NCBI GenBank assembly: GCA_041686935.1
Contig: JAWLCW010000015.1
Location: 1 to 64,000 of the forward strand
Origin: Mariniphaga sp041686935
GTDB taxonomy: Bacteria; Bacteroidota; Bacteroidia; Bacteroidales; Prolixibacteraceae
Length of the DNA: 64,000 nt
Direction: 5' to 3'
Position numbers and translations under genes: made by a program. Under the pieces are notes generated by a model that had not been told where the DNA came from, made no database searches, and worked only from the letters and a program-made list of their open reading frames with translations. Below are positions 29,695 through 38,611 of this stretch, piece by piece. The first letter of the stretch is position 1. Each line of letters opens with the position of its first letter.

Positions 29695-32109
29695 ATGTAC
29701 AGCTTATTCAAAAAGGAGATAAAAACATTTTTCGGTTCGCTGATTGGTTACCTGGCCATTTTGGTCTTTCTGTTGGTTACAGGCCTGTTTTTGTGGGTTT
29801 TCCCCGGAGCGTACAATATTCCAGATAACGGATACGCCACGCTTGAAGGTTTGTTTTCTCTGGCTCCCTGGCTTTACCTGTTTCTGGTTCCGGCCATTAC
29901 CATGCGCTTTTTTGCCGATGAAAAACGTACTGGCACCCTCGAAATTTTGCTCACCCGGCCGCTTTCCGATTTTCAGCTCATTTTTGCCAAATTTTTAGCC
30001 GGAATGGTACTGGTTACTTTTTCGCTGCTCCCTACCCTGCTCTACTTTCTTTCGGTTTATTTGCTGGGAAATCCCGTGGGCAGCATAGACACCGGCGCCA
30101 CGTGGGGCTCGTTTTTCGGACTGTTTTTTCTGGCTGCCATTTACGTGGCCATTGGCATTTTTGCCTCTTCGCTAACTGACAATCAGATTGTTTCCTTCAT
30201 CCTGGCCATGGTACTTTCGTTCATTTTTTACCTTGGTTTCGATTTTATTGCCAGTTCGGGAATTCCGTTTTTGCTGGAACAGATTTTTGAATGGCTCAGC
30301 ATCAACAACCACTATTTATCGGCATCGCGTGGGGTAATCGATATGCGCGACGCGGTTTATTTTGCCGGTATGACTTTTCTGTTTTTATGGTTCACGCGAG
30401 GTTTTTTACGGAAAGGAACCTGGAAGCAAAAAAAATTCAGGATGAATTCAGCCGGCATCACCTTGCTGCTCATGGTCGTTTTTGTAGTTTCCGGCAGTTT
30501 TTTATACCGGATAGACCTGACGGCAGACAAACGCTATTCGCTTTCCGCTATTAGCGCGAATCTGGCAAAAGGACTGGAACACCCGGTAGAAGTGGAATTT
30601 TACCTGTCCGGACAACTGGAGCCGGGACTTCGAAAACTGCAACAGGAAGTTTTGGAAAAAATTGCGGTGCTAAACGTTTATTCCCCTGAAAACATCCGTG
30701 TGAGAATGACCGACCCGTATGCTATTGGCAATGCAGAAAGAAGGGAAGAGTTCATCGGTAACCTGATTGACAAAGGCATTCAGCCCACCAGTTTCAGGCA
30801 GCAAACCGACCAGGGCGTAAGCACCCGCCTTATTTTCCCGGGTGCTGTTATTCGGTATGATGGAAAAGAAACGGCGGTGAACTTTCTGAAATACAACCCC
30901 GATTTTTCTCACGAAGCCAACTTCAACCACTCGGCAGAAAGCGTGGAATTTGAACTGGTAAATGCCTTTCAGAAATTGATGCGCACGCGGCGTTCTTCCG
31001 TGGCTTTTCTTGAAGGGCATGGAGAAGCTGACAGGTACGAAACTTATGATTTTGCCGCTGCACTTTCAGAAGATTTTTTGATACGACGAATCCTGGCTGA
31101 TTCACTGGAAACAAATCCCGAAGGAGTTGACATTTTGGTTGTTGCCGACCCCAAAGAACCTTTCACAGAAAAAGACAAATTTTTTATCGACCAGTATATC
31201 ATGCAGGGCGGCAAGGTAATCTGGCTGGTTGATCCGGTACAGGTCAGCCTCGACAGTCTTTCAACAGGCCATCAAACACTGGCCTTTCCGCGCGATTTAA
31301 ACCTGAACGACCAGCTTTTCCGCTACGGGGTGCGCCTCAATTACGAACTGCTGCAGGATGTTGAATGTGCCCGCCTTCGTGTGAACACTGCCCCGCCGGG
31401 AATGCCACCGCAATTTACGCTGCATCCCTGGTATTATTCACCGTTGCTTGTTCCATCCGATAATCATCCGCTGAGCCGAAATCTCAATCGTGTTTTCACC
31501 GAATTTGTTTCATCCGTCGATACCATTTCGGGGAATCCTCAAGTTCAAAAAGAAATTATTTTGTCCACCTCGCCTTACGCCCGAAGAGTGAAATCGCCTT
31601 CCACAGTGAGTTTGCAAAACATTGACAATCCGCCTGCCCGCGAGCTTTTCAACCAGTCGTTTATTCCGGTGGGGGTAATTCTGGAAGGCACATTTATTTC
31701 CGTTTTCAGAAACCGAATGCTGGAAACGTTGGGAATTCCATTTTCAGAAATTAAGCCCGAAAGCCGCCCGACAAAATTGGTGGTTATTGCCGACGGTGGA
31801 ATGATAACCAATCAGGTGGATTACTCAACCAGTCCGCCGCGCATTCAGGAACTGGGGTTCGACCGGGTTTCAGGACAAACCTTCGGTAACAAGGAATTTC
31901 TGTTAAACGCGGTTTATTACCTGAACGACGACAGCGGAATTATGCAGTTACGCAACCGCACACAAAAAATGCGGTTGCTGGATAAAGTTCGTCTGCGCGA
32001 GGAAAAGCCTTTCTGGCAATGGCTGAACGTTTTGCTGCCGCTGGGTTTGGCAGGTTTATGGGGTATCATTTACAACATAATCAGAAAACGCCGTTTTGCC
32101 CGTTCATAA
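29695..32109 (+). CDS. gldFG: GldF-GldG fusion: gliding motility ABC permease and substrate-binding-like subunit
   Basis: An 804-residue membrane protein. Residues 1-245 are a GldF-like ABC-2 permease with six helices (opening MYSLFKKEIKTFFGSLIGYLAILVF, then ITMRFFADEKRTGTLEILLTRPLSDFQLIFAKFLAG). Residues about 250-804 are GldG-like: a helix (AGITLLLMVVFVVSGSFLY), RIDLTADKRYSLSAISANL and a large periplasmic region, with a C-terminal helix (WLNVLLPLGLAGLWGIIY). In most Bacteroidota gldF and gldG are separate genes; here one reading frame covers both with the join near residue 248. The partner ATPase GldA is not in this window. The Gld ABC complex supports gliding, though homologues occur in non-gliders. 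Confidence 0.85.
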   Translation: MYSLFKKEIKTFFGSLIGYLAILVFLLVTGLFLWVFPGAYNIPDNGYATLEGLFSLAPWLYLFLVPAITMRFFADEKRTGTLEILLTRPLSDFQLIFAKFLAGMVLVTFSLLPTLLYFLSVYLLGNPVGSIDTGATWGSFFGLFFLAAIYVAIGIFASSLTDNQIVSFILAMVLSFIFYLGFDFIASSGIPFLLEQIFEWLSINNHYLSASRGVIDMRDAVYFAGMTFLFLWFTRGFLRKGTWKQKKFRMNSAGITLLLMVVFVVSGSFLYRIDLTADKRYSLSAISANLAKGLEHPVEVEFYLSGQLEPGLRKLQQEVLEKIAVLNVYSPENIRVRMTDPYAIGNAERREEFIGNLIDKGIQPTSFRQQTDQGVSTRLIFPGAVIRYDGKETAVNFLKYNPDFSHEANFNHSAESVEFELVNAFQKLMRTRRSSVAFLEGHGEADRYETYDFAAALSEDFLIRRILADSLETNPEGVDILVVADPKEPFTEKDKFFIDQYIMQGGKVIWLVDPVQVSLDSLSTGHQTLAFPRDLNLNDQLFRYGVRLNYELLQDVECARLRVNTAPPGMPPQFTLHPWYYSPLLVPSDNHPLSRNLNRVFTEFVSSVDTISGNPQVQKEIILSTSPYARRVKSPSTVSLQNIDNPPARELFNQSFIPVGVILEGTFISVFRNRMLETLGIPFSEIKPESRPTKLVVIADGGMITNQVDYSTSPPRIQELGFDRVSGQTFGNKEFLLNAVYYLNDDSGIMQLRNRTQKMRLLDKVRLREEKPFWQWLNVLLPLGLAGLWGIIYNIIRKRRFARS

Positions 32110-32274
32110 AACCTTTAAAAAATAGAACTTTTCAGCATCGGGAAAAAGATTAAAGTTTGTATATTCGTTACCTGATTTTTCCTTTAATATGAATGGCTGA
32201 ATCAAACAGCAGTTAAAATCTGAAATACGGATGATTAACTGGTAAAATGAAAAAAACAAAATAAAATATTAACT

Positions 32275-33405
32275 ATGAAGTTTGTTGTTTCAAGTACCGA
32301 TTTACTGAGCCATCTGTCGGCTATCAGTAAGGTTATCAGCAGTAAAAGCACCATGCCTATTCTGGACAATTTTCTGTTTCAGTTGAATGATACAGATTTG
32401 ACCATCACGGCTTCCGACCTCGAATCGACATTAATTACCCACATGGAACTGGACAACACTGAAGGAGAAGGTGTGATTGCCGTTCCCGCCCGGTTGTTGA
32501 TTGACACACTAAAGGAGTTTCCGGAACAGCCGCTGACCTTTCAGATCAATATGGACACCTACGGTGTGGAAATTTTTTCCGACAATGGGAAATACAGTAT
32601 CGTAGGACAGAGTGGTGAAGATTTTCCGGAGCTTCCGGAGATTAATGAAGAAGAAGCCACTTCGATGACTTTAGGTCCAAAGGTTTTACTGAAAGGGGTT
32701 GAGAAAACATTGTTTGCCACAGCCGACGATGAACTTCGTCCGGTAATGAACGGTATTTTTGTGGAGCTTTCTCCTGAAAACATGGGATTTGTAGCATCCG
32801 ATGCCCACAAACTGGTACGGTATCGCCCTTCGGATGCCGTTTCCGAATTTGAATCATCCTTCATTCTGCCCAAAAAACCGGCCGGCTTGCTTCGTAACCT
32901 GTTGCCCAAAGAAGAATACGACGTGAAACTGGAATTCGACAATAAAAACGCCATGTTCACGCTTACCAACTATAAACTGATATGCCGCCTGGTGGAAGGA
33001 AATTATCCGAGCTACAATTCGGTAATTCCAAAAGAAAACCCCAATAAAATGGTAATCGACAGGCTGGCTTTTTATAACACCGTAAAAAGGGTTTCGGTAT
33101 TCTCCAACCAGGCCAGTAATCTGGTAAAACTGAACATTAACGACAATCAACTGGTAGTTTCGGCCCAGGATATCGACTTCTCCATATCGGCTGTTGAACG
33201 GCTGAGTTGCGAATACGACGGAGAAGAAATTGAAATCGGTTTCAAATCCACCTTCCTGCTCGAAATTCTGTCCAATATTTCAGCCGGAGATATCCGTATG
33301 GAAATGAGTGATCCTTCGCGTGCAGGTTTAATTTTACCCGCTGAGACAGACGAAGAAGCAGAAGACGTACTGATGCTATTGATGCCGATGATGATTAACG
33401 CATAA
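32275..33405 (+). CDS. dnaN: DNA polymerase III beta clamp
   Basis: A 376-residue sliding clamp made of three repeated domains. Marks: MKFVVSSTDLLSHLSAISKVISSKSTMPILDNFLF (first domain), DELRPVMNGIFVEL with DAHKLVRYR (second), and the end EDVLMLLMPMMINA in place of the Escherichia-type MPMRL. It tethers DNA polymerases and other proteins to DNA. It is preceded by 165 bases without a gene (an AT-rich stretch) and followed by a DEDDh exonuclease gene. No dnaA is nearby, and no DnaA-box cluster was seen, so this is not an origin as far as visible. Confidence 0.96.
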   Translation: MKFVVSSTDLLSHLSAISKVISSKSTMPILDNFLFQLNDTDLTITASDLESTLITHMELDNTEGEGVIAVPARLLIDTLKEFPEQPLTFQINMDTYGVEIFSDNGKYSIVGQSGEDFPELPEINEEEATSMTLGPKVLLKGVEKTLFATADDELRPVMNGIFVELSPENMGFVASDAHKLVRYRPSDAVSEFESSFILPKKPAGLLRNLLPKEEYDVKLEFDNKNAMFTLTNYKLICRLVEGNYPSYNSVIPKENPNKMVIDRLAFYNTVKRVSVFSNQASNLVKLNINDNQLVVSAQDIDFSISAVERLSCEYDGEEIEIGFKSTFLLEILSNISAGDIRMEMSDPSRAGLILPAETDEEAEDVLMLLMPMMINA

Positions 33406-33539
33406 CGATTAACTTGTAAACTAAAGTTGTGTTCTGCCTGGTTATTTTGGTGCAGCAACAGGCCAGGTGTCCCTAAAGGCAGTTTACCCCGAATTTTTCG
33501 GAACTGATTTTCGGACACTTTCTTTTTAAAATAAAACAC

Positions 33540-34346
33540 ATGCAGTTAAATTTAAAAAATCCGGTCGTGTTCCTCGACCTCGAAACAACAGGAATTGATG
33601 TAGTAAAAGATCGAATTGTAGAAATCGCATTGCTCAAAGTGCATCTGGATGGTACCGAGGAGGAACTTTTACAGCGCGTAAATCCTGAAATGCCCATTTC
33701 AGAAGAAGCGACGCGGGTGCATGGAATTACCAACGAGGATGTGGCCAGCGAACCCACTTTTAAAGAGGTGGCTAAAAAGATGGCTAAATTTATTGAAGGT
33801 TGCGACCTGGCCGGATTTAATTCAAACCGGTTCGACATTCCACTGCTGGCCGAAGAATTTTTACGCGCCGATGTGGATATTGATATGAAAAAGCGCAAGT
33901 TTATCGATGTGCAGGCTATTTTTCACAAAATGGAGAAACGCACCCTTGCTGCCGCTTACCTGTTTTACTGTAAAAAACCGCTGATTGACGCACACAGCGC
34001 GCTGGCCGATACCAGAGCCACCTACGAAGTTTTGCAGGCCCAGCTCGAAACTTACCAGGGCGTGGAATATGAAGATAACCGGGGAAAAAGCTCAACTCCT
34101 ATCGTAAACGACGTGGAAAAACTGAGCGAATTTTCAGCCTACGACCGCAATGTGGATTTTGTTGGGCGTATTGTTTACGATGAAAACGGGGTGGAAGTGT
34201 TTAACTTTGGCAAAAACAAAGGCGTTCCGGTGGAAAAAGTGTTGCAGGAACAACCCGGTTATTTCGGCTGGATTATGAACAGCGAATTTCCGCTTTACAC
34301 CAAAAAAGTGCTCACGCAGATTAAACTGCGGATGATGGAGAAATAA
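33540..34346 (+). CDS. DEDDh 3'-5' exonuclease (DnaQ/epsilon-like) with a C-terminal DUF3820-like domain
   Basis: A 268-residue protein. Residues 1-180 are a DEDDh exonuclease: FLDLETTGIDVVKDRIVEIA (Asp and Glu), HGITNEDV, GFNSNRFDIPLLAEEF (Asp) and HSALADTRATYEVL (His and Asp). The last 70 residues contain FNFGKNKGVPVEKVLQEQPGYFGWIMNSEFP, a DUF3820-like module found attached to such nucleases. It could act as a proofreading subunit or in repair. It follows dnaN by 134 bases, which is suggestive but not proof of a polymerase III role. Confidence 0.88.
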   Translation: MQLNLKNPVVFLDLETTGIDVVKDRIVEIALLKVHLDGTEEELLQRVNPEMPISEEATRVHGITNEDVASEPTFKEVAKKMAKFIEGCDLAGFNSNRFDIPLLAEEFLRADVDIDMKKRKFIDVQAIFHKMEKRTLAAAYLFYCKKPLIDAHSALADTRATYEVLQAQLETYQGVEYEDNRGKSSTPIVNDVEKLSEFSAYDRNVDFVGRIVYDENGVEVFNFGKNKGVPVEKVLQEQPGYFGWIMNSEFPLYTKKVLTQIKLRMMEK

Positions 34347-34367
34347 AATCAGTTTAAAGTTTGGGGA

Positions 34368-34982
34368 ATGAAGATTATTTGCATTGGCAGAAACTATGTA
34401 GCTCACGCACAGGAGTTAAACAATGAAATTCCTGAAGAACCGGTGTTTTTTCTGAAACCCGATTCGGCCCTGCTGCGAAACAACGACCCGTTTTATATTC
34501 CCGAATGGACCAACGAAGTGCACCACGAAATTGAACTGGTGCTGCGGGTTTGCCGTCTTGGGAAAAACATTGAAACACGGTTTGCCCACCGGTACTACGA
34601 CGAAATTGGAATTGGAGTGGATTTTACTGCCCGCGATGTGCAGAACGAGCTGAAAAACAAAGGTCTGCCCTGGGAAAAAGCCAAAGCATTCGACAGGGCA
34701 GCCGTCATTAGCAGCACCTTTCTCCCGGTTTCCATTTTTCCTGTTCCTGAATCCATAAAATTCAAACTGAACATAAACGGCAAAACCGTGCAGGATGGAA
34801 ACTCAGGACTGATGATTTTCGGGTTCGACGAAATCATTTCGCATGTTTCCAAATATATGACCCTAAAAATTGGCGACCTGATTTACACAGGAACTCCGGC
34901 AGGTGTGGGACCAGTGAAAATCGGTGACCGCCTCGAAGGTTACCTCGAGGACAAAAAACTGCTTGACTTTTTGGTGAAGTAA
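34368..34982 (+). CDS. Fumarylacetoacetate hydrolase family protein
   Basis: A 204-residue FAH-fold enzyme of the short FAHD1/YcgM type. Marks: KIICIGRNYVAHAQELNNEIPEEPVFFLKPDSAL, the metal-binding HHEIELVLRV, IGVDFTARDVQNELKNKGLPWEKAKAFDRAAVIS, and DLIYTGTPAGVGPVKIGDRLEGYLED. Members act as acylpyruvate hydrolases, oxaloacetate decarboxylases or isomerases of aromatic-degradation intermediates; the substrate cannot be chosen. It begins 22 bases after the exonuclease gene, and a CoA-binding protein follows. Confidence 0.9.
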   Translation: MKIICIGRNYVAHAQELNNEIPEEPVFFLKPDSALLRNNDPFYIPEWTNEVHHEIELVLRVCRLGKNIETRFAHRYYDEIGIGVDFTARDVQNELKNKGLPWEKAKAFDRAAVISSTFLPVSIFPVPESIKFKLNINGKTVQDGNSGLMIFGFDEIISHVSKYMTLKIGDLIYTGTPAGVGPVKIGDRLEGYLEDKKLLDFLVK

Positions 34983-35020
34983 TAAATTATATCATTTCAA
35001 CAACCTTAAAATTTTTAGCC

Positions 35021-35500
35021 ATGACGACAAAAACAAATGTAAGCCTGGATGTCATTCAGCAATTCCTGGCACCCAAAAAACTGGCTGTTGCCGGTGCATC
35101 CCGCGACCCGAAAAAATTCGGGGGTGTTCTGATTAAAGATTTAAATGAAAGAGATTTTGATTTGTATCCGGTTAATCCGAACGCAGAAGAAATACAAGGT
35201 ATTAAGTGCTATAAATCGGTGAGTGATTTGCCCGAAGACGTAAAGCATTTACTTATGGCAACACCCAAATCCACCTCGGCCGAAGTTGCCCGGCAGGCGG
35301 CGGATAAAAAAATGGAAATGGTATGGATTCAACTGATGGCAGACACACCCGAGGCGGTTAAAATCATTGAAGAGGCTGGAATTCCGCTTATCCACAAAAA
35401 ATGCATTTACATGTTTGCCGACCCGGTAAAAGGCCCACACAATTTTCACCGTTTTCTGGTTAAAGTGTTTGGCAGCTATCCTAAAAAAGTGAATGAATAA
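35021..35500 (+). CDS. CoA-binding domain protein, YccU type
   Basis: A 159-residue Rossmann-fold protein with LAVAGASRDPKKFGGVLIKDLNERDFDLYPVNPNAEEIQGIKCYKSVSDLPEDVKHLLMATPK, the start of the family of small CoA-binding proteins resembling the succinyl-CoA synthetase alpha N-domain. The C-terminal HNFHRFLVKVFGSYPK is usual. Function unknown; it is likely to bind CoA or a related nucleotide. It is next to a hotdog-fold thioesterase (2 bases apart), which fits a role with acyl-CoA. Confidence 0.88.
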   Translation: MTTKTNVSLDVIQQFLAPKKLAVAGASRDPKKFGGVLIKDLNERDFDLYPVNPNAEEIQGIKCYKSVSDLPEDVKHLLMATPKSTSAEVARQAADKKMEMVWIQLMADTPEAVKIIEEAGIPLIHKKCIYMFADPVKGPHNFHRFLVKVFGSYPKKVNE

Positions 35501-35502
35501 AA

Positions 35503-35931
35503 ATGAAAATGCCCGACTGCCATTTTGAAACCGAACTGGAGGTACGTGACTACGAATGTGACATTCAGGGAATTGTAAACAATTCGGTATATCAGAATTA
35601 TCTGGAACATTGCCGGCATCAATTTCTGTACAAGGTGGGCCTGAGTTTTCCCCAAATGCACAACGACGGCATCGATGCAGTGGTCATTCGGGCAGAACTG
35701 GATTACAAGTTTCCGCTCAGGCCCGGCGATGTTTTTCTGGTGAGGTTAAAAATGGCAAAGCAAGGCAGGCTGCGCATTATTTTCAAACAGCAGGTTATTC
35801 GGAAAACCGACGAAAAACTAATGGTTGACGCCCGGATTACCGCCGTACTCACCCGCAGCAACAGGCCTGTTTCTCCTGAAATTCTGGAAGAAAAGTTCAA
35901 AGCGGCAGGAATTGTTTTGGAGGAAGGTTAA
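35503..35931 (+). CDS. Acyl-CoA thioesterase, hotdog fold (4HBT/YbgC-like)
   Basis: A 142-residue hotdog-fold protein. The catalytic Asp region is ELEVRDYECDIQGIVNNSVYQNYLEHCRHQFL, where a VRxxDxDxxGxVxNxxY pattern is seen, followed by the long helix and strands YKFPLRPGDVFLVRLKMAKQGRLRIIFKQQVI. It should hydrolyse acyl-CoA thioesters. It begins 2 bases after the CoA-binding gene and its stop overlaps the converging YkgJ-like gene by four bases. Confidence 0.88.
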   Translation: MKMPDCHFETELEVRDYECDIQGIVNNSVYQNYLEHCRHQFLYKVGLSFPQMHNDGIDAVVIRAELDYKFPLRPGDVFLVRLKMAKQGRLRIIFKQQVIRKTDEKLMVDARITAVLTRSNRPVSPEILEEKFKAAGIVLEEG

Positions 35932-36557
35932 CCGAGTTTTTCTTCAATCCGAAATTCCTCAACTTCTATACCGTTCGCTTTAAGGGCAGCTTTAAACCCT
36001 TCGTTCAGCATTCGTCCCATACGCATGGGAAATTGGAGCAAAGCCGGAAATAATTTTTCGTTTTCCGGTTCTTCGTAAAAATGCAGACAACTTTCGAGAT
36101 TTGTTGAGAGGTAAATGCGGCAAGCCACCGGACGGGCTGTATAGGCTAAACAGCTTCCGTTTTCAAGCAGTGGACAGGGAAATTTGGAGTTGAGCAGCGC
36201 ATCTCCTTTCATTTTTTTCAGCTTTTTCCGCTTTCCGGCAGCACGTATTGAAATTTCCTTCCTTAGCGGATCACTAAAATTCTCATCCAAAAAACAGCTC
36301 AGATAATCGAGCTCATACGACAGAGCAAAAACCGGCTGGTGACAGCACCAGTGGCAACCCTTTTTGCAGGCAGGTTTCTGGTTATTTCTGCCGGCAAACT
36401 CCGAAAAGAATTCAACCAGTTCGTCAACCATTTGGTGAAGATTCTCCACGGCAGCAAAAAGTGTTTCTTTTGAAATACCGCCCTCAGCGGCGGTCATCCC
36501 CATCCGGTATCCGTCGGCATGAAACTGCTTTTCGAGTTCTTTCAGGTTAAAATTCAT
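35928..36557 (-). CDS. YkgJ-type cysteine-cluster protein
   Basis: A 209-residue protein with a zinc- or iron-binding Cys cluster of the YkgJ kind: CKKGCHWCCHQPV near residues 64-72 and CPLLENGSCLAYTARPVACRIY around 135-155, where the spacing C-x2-C...C fits the family. It is likely a metal-cluster-binding protein of unknown function. The gene faces the thioesterase gene with four bases of overlap. Confidence 0.85.
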   Translation of the reverse strand: MNFNLKELEKQFHADGYRMGMTAAEGGISKETLFAAVENLHQMVDELVEFFSEFAGRNNQKPACKKGCHWCCHQPVFALSYELDYLSCFLDENFSDPLRKEISIRAAGKRKKLKKMKGDALLNSKFPCPLLENGSCLAYTARPVACRIYLSTNLESCLHFYEEPENEKLFPALLQFPMRMGRMLNEGFKAALKANGIEVEEFRIEEKLG

Positions 36558-36628
36558 TGATTGATAAAGTTAGTATAGACATTCAAATTATTTCTGTAAA
36601 GAAAGGAAATAAAAAAATGCAAAAGAAA

Positions 36629-36656
36629 AAACCCCGGACTCTTCAGACCAGGGTTT
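36629..36656 (-). terminator. Terminator for the Crp-like gene
   Basis: AAACCCCGG (36629-36637) and CCAGGGTTT (36648-36656) form an eight-pair stem with one C-A mismatch and a 10-base loop. Read on the minus strand it is followed by a TTTTTTC-rich tract, so it should end transcription of the Crp-like gene. The rest of the 36558-36780 spacer has no gene. Confidence 0.65.
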
Positions 36657-36780
36657 AACAACCTTCAACTACTAACCGATTTTATAACCCAAAAAATTAT
36701 GAAGCAATAGTTATGAACTCTTTAACTGTATTGTTCGGTACAAAGAAAAGGGAAAGTATAAGACTGGTCTGTAATAAAAG

Positions 36781-37410
36781 TCACACAAGCCCGGAAAAAT
36801 CAATAAAATTTCGTGACAATTCAATTTTTCCGTCTTTTTCAAGTTTTTTTAAAAGTCTGGAAACTACTTCACGGGAGGTATTGAGTTGAAGGGCAAGTTC
36901 CTGGTGTGTGCCGCTGAATGTCGGGTTTCCTGATTTCCGGTAGCGGTCAGTAAAACATTTCACCAGGCGTTCATCGAGTTTAAGAAAGGCTATGGAATCA
37001 ATGGTTTCAACTAATTCCCGAAACCGGGATTGAAAAGTCTGCATTACAAACTGACGCCACGAAGAGTATTCACACATCCATTTGTCGAGCATAGTAACCG
37101 GCAGCATCAATGCCTCAGTTTCTATTTCGGCTACAGCCATTACATTGCTGGTTAGGTGGGCCATACAACATGTAAGCGACATGGCACAAACTTCATTTTC
37201 CTTTAAATAGTAAAGCAACAATTCATTCCCTTCTTCATTGGTTCGCGATATGCGGATCATTCCATTGATAATCAACGGGAAACTTGAAATAAATTGTCCT
37301 TCCCGGATAAGTGGCTCATTTGCCGTGAAAATTTTCCTGACCCCAATGGAACGGATCTCTTCGAGCAGTTCTTTTTCGAGGAAACTGTACAATTTTGTTA
37401 CATCGTCCAC
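36781..37410 (-). CDS. Crp/Fnr-family regulator
   Basis: A 209-residue regulator with an N-terminal cyclic-nucleotide-type effector domain (about 10-120) and a C-terminal winged helix-turn-helix (THQELALQLNTSREVVSRLLKKLEKDGKIELSRNF). The segment CAMSLTCCMAHLTSN carries three cysteines near the helix where other Bacteroidota members have similar ones, so a metal or redox cofactor is possible (inference). The start is GTG at 37410. It is one gene apart from dnaJ and may be independent of it. Confidence 0.9.
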   Translation of the reverse strand: MDDVTKLYSFLEKELLEEIRSIGVRKIFTANEPLIREGQFISSFPLIINGMIRISRTNEEGNELLLYYLKENEVCAMSLTCCMAHLTSNVMAVAEIETEALMLPVTMLDKWMCEYSSWRQFVMQTFQSRFRELVETIDSIAFLKLDERLVKCFTDRYRKSGNPTFSGTHQELALQLNTSREVVSRLLKKLEKDGKIELSRNFIDFSGLV

Positions 37411-37428
37411 AATCGGAAGTAATTCGGG

Positions 37429-38595
37429 TTAAAAAATATCCTTCATTTTTTCAAAAAAGGTTTTTTCGGAAGATGAAGGTCCATCCTGGAAACCAGGAGA
37501 TTCCAGAAGTTTCTCCAGCATTTTCCGTTCATCGGCATTCAGTTTTTTGGGAATCCAGACATGAATACGAACAAGCAGATCACCTCTTCCATAGCTGTTT
37601 ACATCGGGCAAACCCTTACCCCTCAGACGTAAAATTTTTTCAGGCTGGGTACCCGGTTCAATTTTCACCTTCACCTTACTTTCTACTGTTGGAATTTCGG
37701 CGGTGGTTCCAAGCGTTATTTCCGGGAACGACAGAAAGAGGTTGTAAATAAGATTATTGCCATCGCGTAACAGTTCTGGGTGATCTTCTTCAGTAATAAC
37801 CACCAGTAAATCGCCGTTTATTCCACCACGCCGGGCAGCATTTCCCTTTCCGGCAACTGTCATTTGCATTCCCTCTCCCACTCCTGCAGGAATTTTGATT
37901 GGAATAATTTCCTCGTCGCGCGTAACGCCTTCTCCGGCACAATGATTGCATTTATCGGTTATAATTTTACCTTCGCCGTGACAGGTTGGACAAGCAGAAG
38001 TAGTTTGCATCTGGCCTAACAGTGTGTTTGCCACACGAGTTACACGACCCGATCCACGACAAGTAGAGCAATTGGAATAGGCTGACGCATTTTTAGCGCC
38101 GGTGCCGTTACAATGCTGACATTGAACGTATTTTTTTACTTTTATTTTTTTCTCGGTTCCACTCAGAATTTCGTTAAGGGTAAGTTTTACCTTAACCCGG
38201 AGGTCGGAACCACGGGTAACACGTCTGCCGCCACCGCTGCTACCGTATGTTCGGCTGCCTCCAAAACCACCACCGAACCCGCCAAAGTGTCCTCCGAAAA
38301 TATCGCCAAATGCGGAAAAAATATCCTCTATGTCTGAAAATCCGCTAAATCCAGCGCCTCCGGCTGCGCCGCCCATTCCGGCATGACCGAACTGGTCGTA
38401 ACGTTGTTTTTTATTTGGATCTCGAAGTACTTCGTAAGCTTCTGCCGCCTCTTTAAATTTTTCTTCTGCTTCCTTGTCGCCCGGATTTTTATCCGGATGA
38501 AATTGGAGTGCCTTTTTGCGGTAGGCTTTTTTTATCTCATCTGCAGAGGCATCTTTGCTGACTCCCAGTACTTCGTAATAATCTCTTTTTGCCAT
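37429..38595 (-). CDS. dnaJ: Chaperone DnaJ
   Basis: A 388-residue type I Hsp40. The J domain (1-70) has HPD at residues 33-35; a Gly/Phe-rich stretch follows (GGAAGGAGFSGFSDIEDIF...GGHFGGFGGGFGGSRTY), then the zinc-binding repeat region with CQHCNGTG, CSTCRGSG, CPTCHGEG and CNHCAGEG, then the two C-terminal substrate-binding domains. It stimulates DnaK ATPase and delivers substrates. It lies 16 bases after grpE in the direction of transcription, so grpE-dnaJ is an operon; dnaK itself is not in the window. Confidence 0.96.
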   Translation of the reverse strand: MAKRDYYEVLGVSKDASADEIKKAYRKKALQFHPDKNPGDKEAEEKFKEAAEAYEVLRDPNKKQRYDQFGHAGMGGAAGGAGFSGFSDIEDIFSAFGDIFGGHFGGFGGGFGGSRTYGSSGGGRRVTRGSDLRVKVKLTLNEILSGTEKKIKVKKYVQCQHCNGTGAKNASAYSNCSTCRGSGRVTRVANTLLGQMQTTSACPTCHGEGKIITDKCNHCAGEGVTRDEEIIPIKIPAGVGEGMQMTVAGKGNAARRGGINGDLLVVITEEDHPELLRDGNNLIYNLFLSFPEITLGTTAEIPTVESKVKVKIEPGTQPEKILRLRGKGLPDVNSYGRGDLLVRIHVWIPKKLNADERKMLEKLLESPGFQDGPSSSEKTFFEKMKDIF

Positions 38596-38611
38596 CTTCT
38601 TTGTTCTCTGT

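Noticed and set aside
32110..32274. A replication origin beside dnaN
   Set aside because: No dnaA gene, DnaA-box cluster or AT-rich repeat array is visible there.
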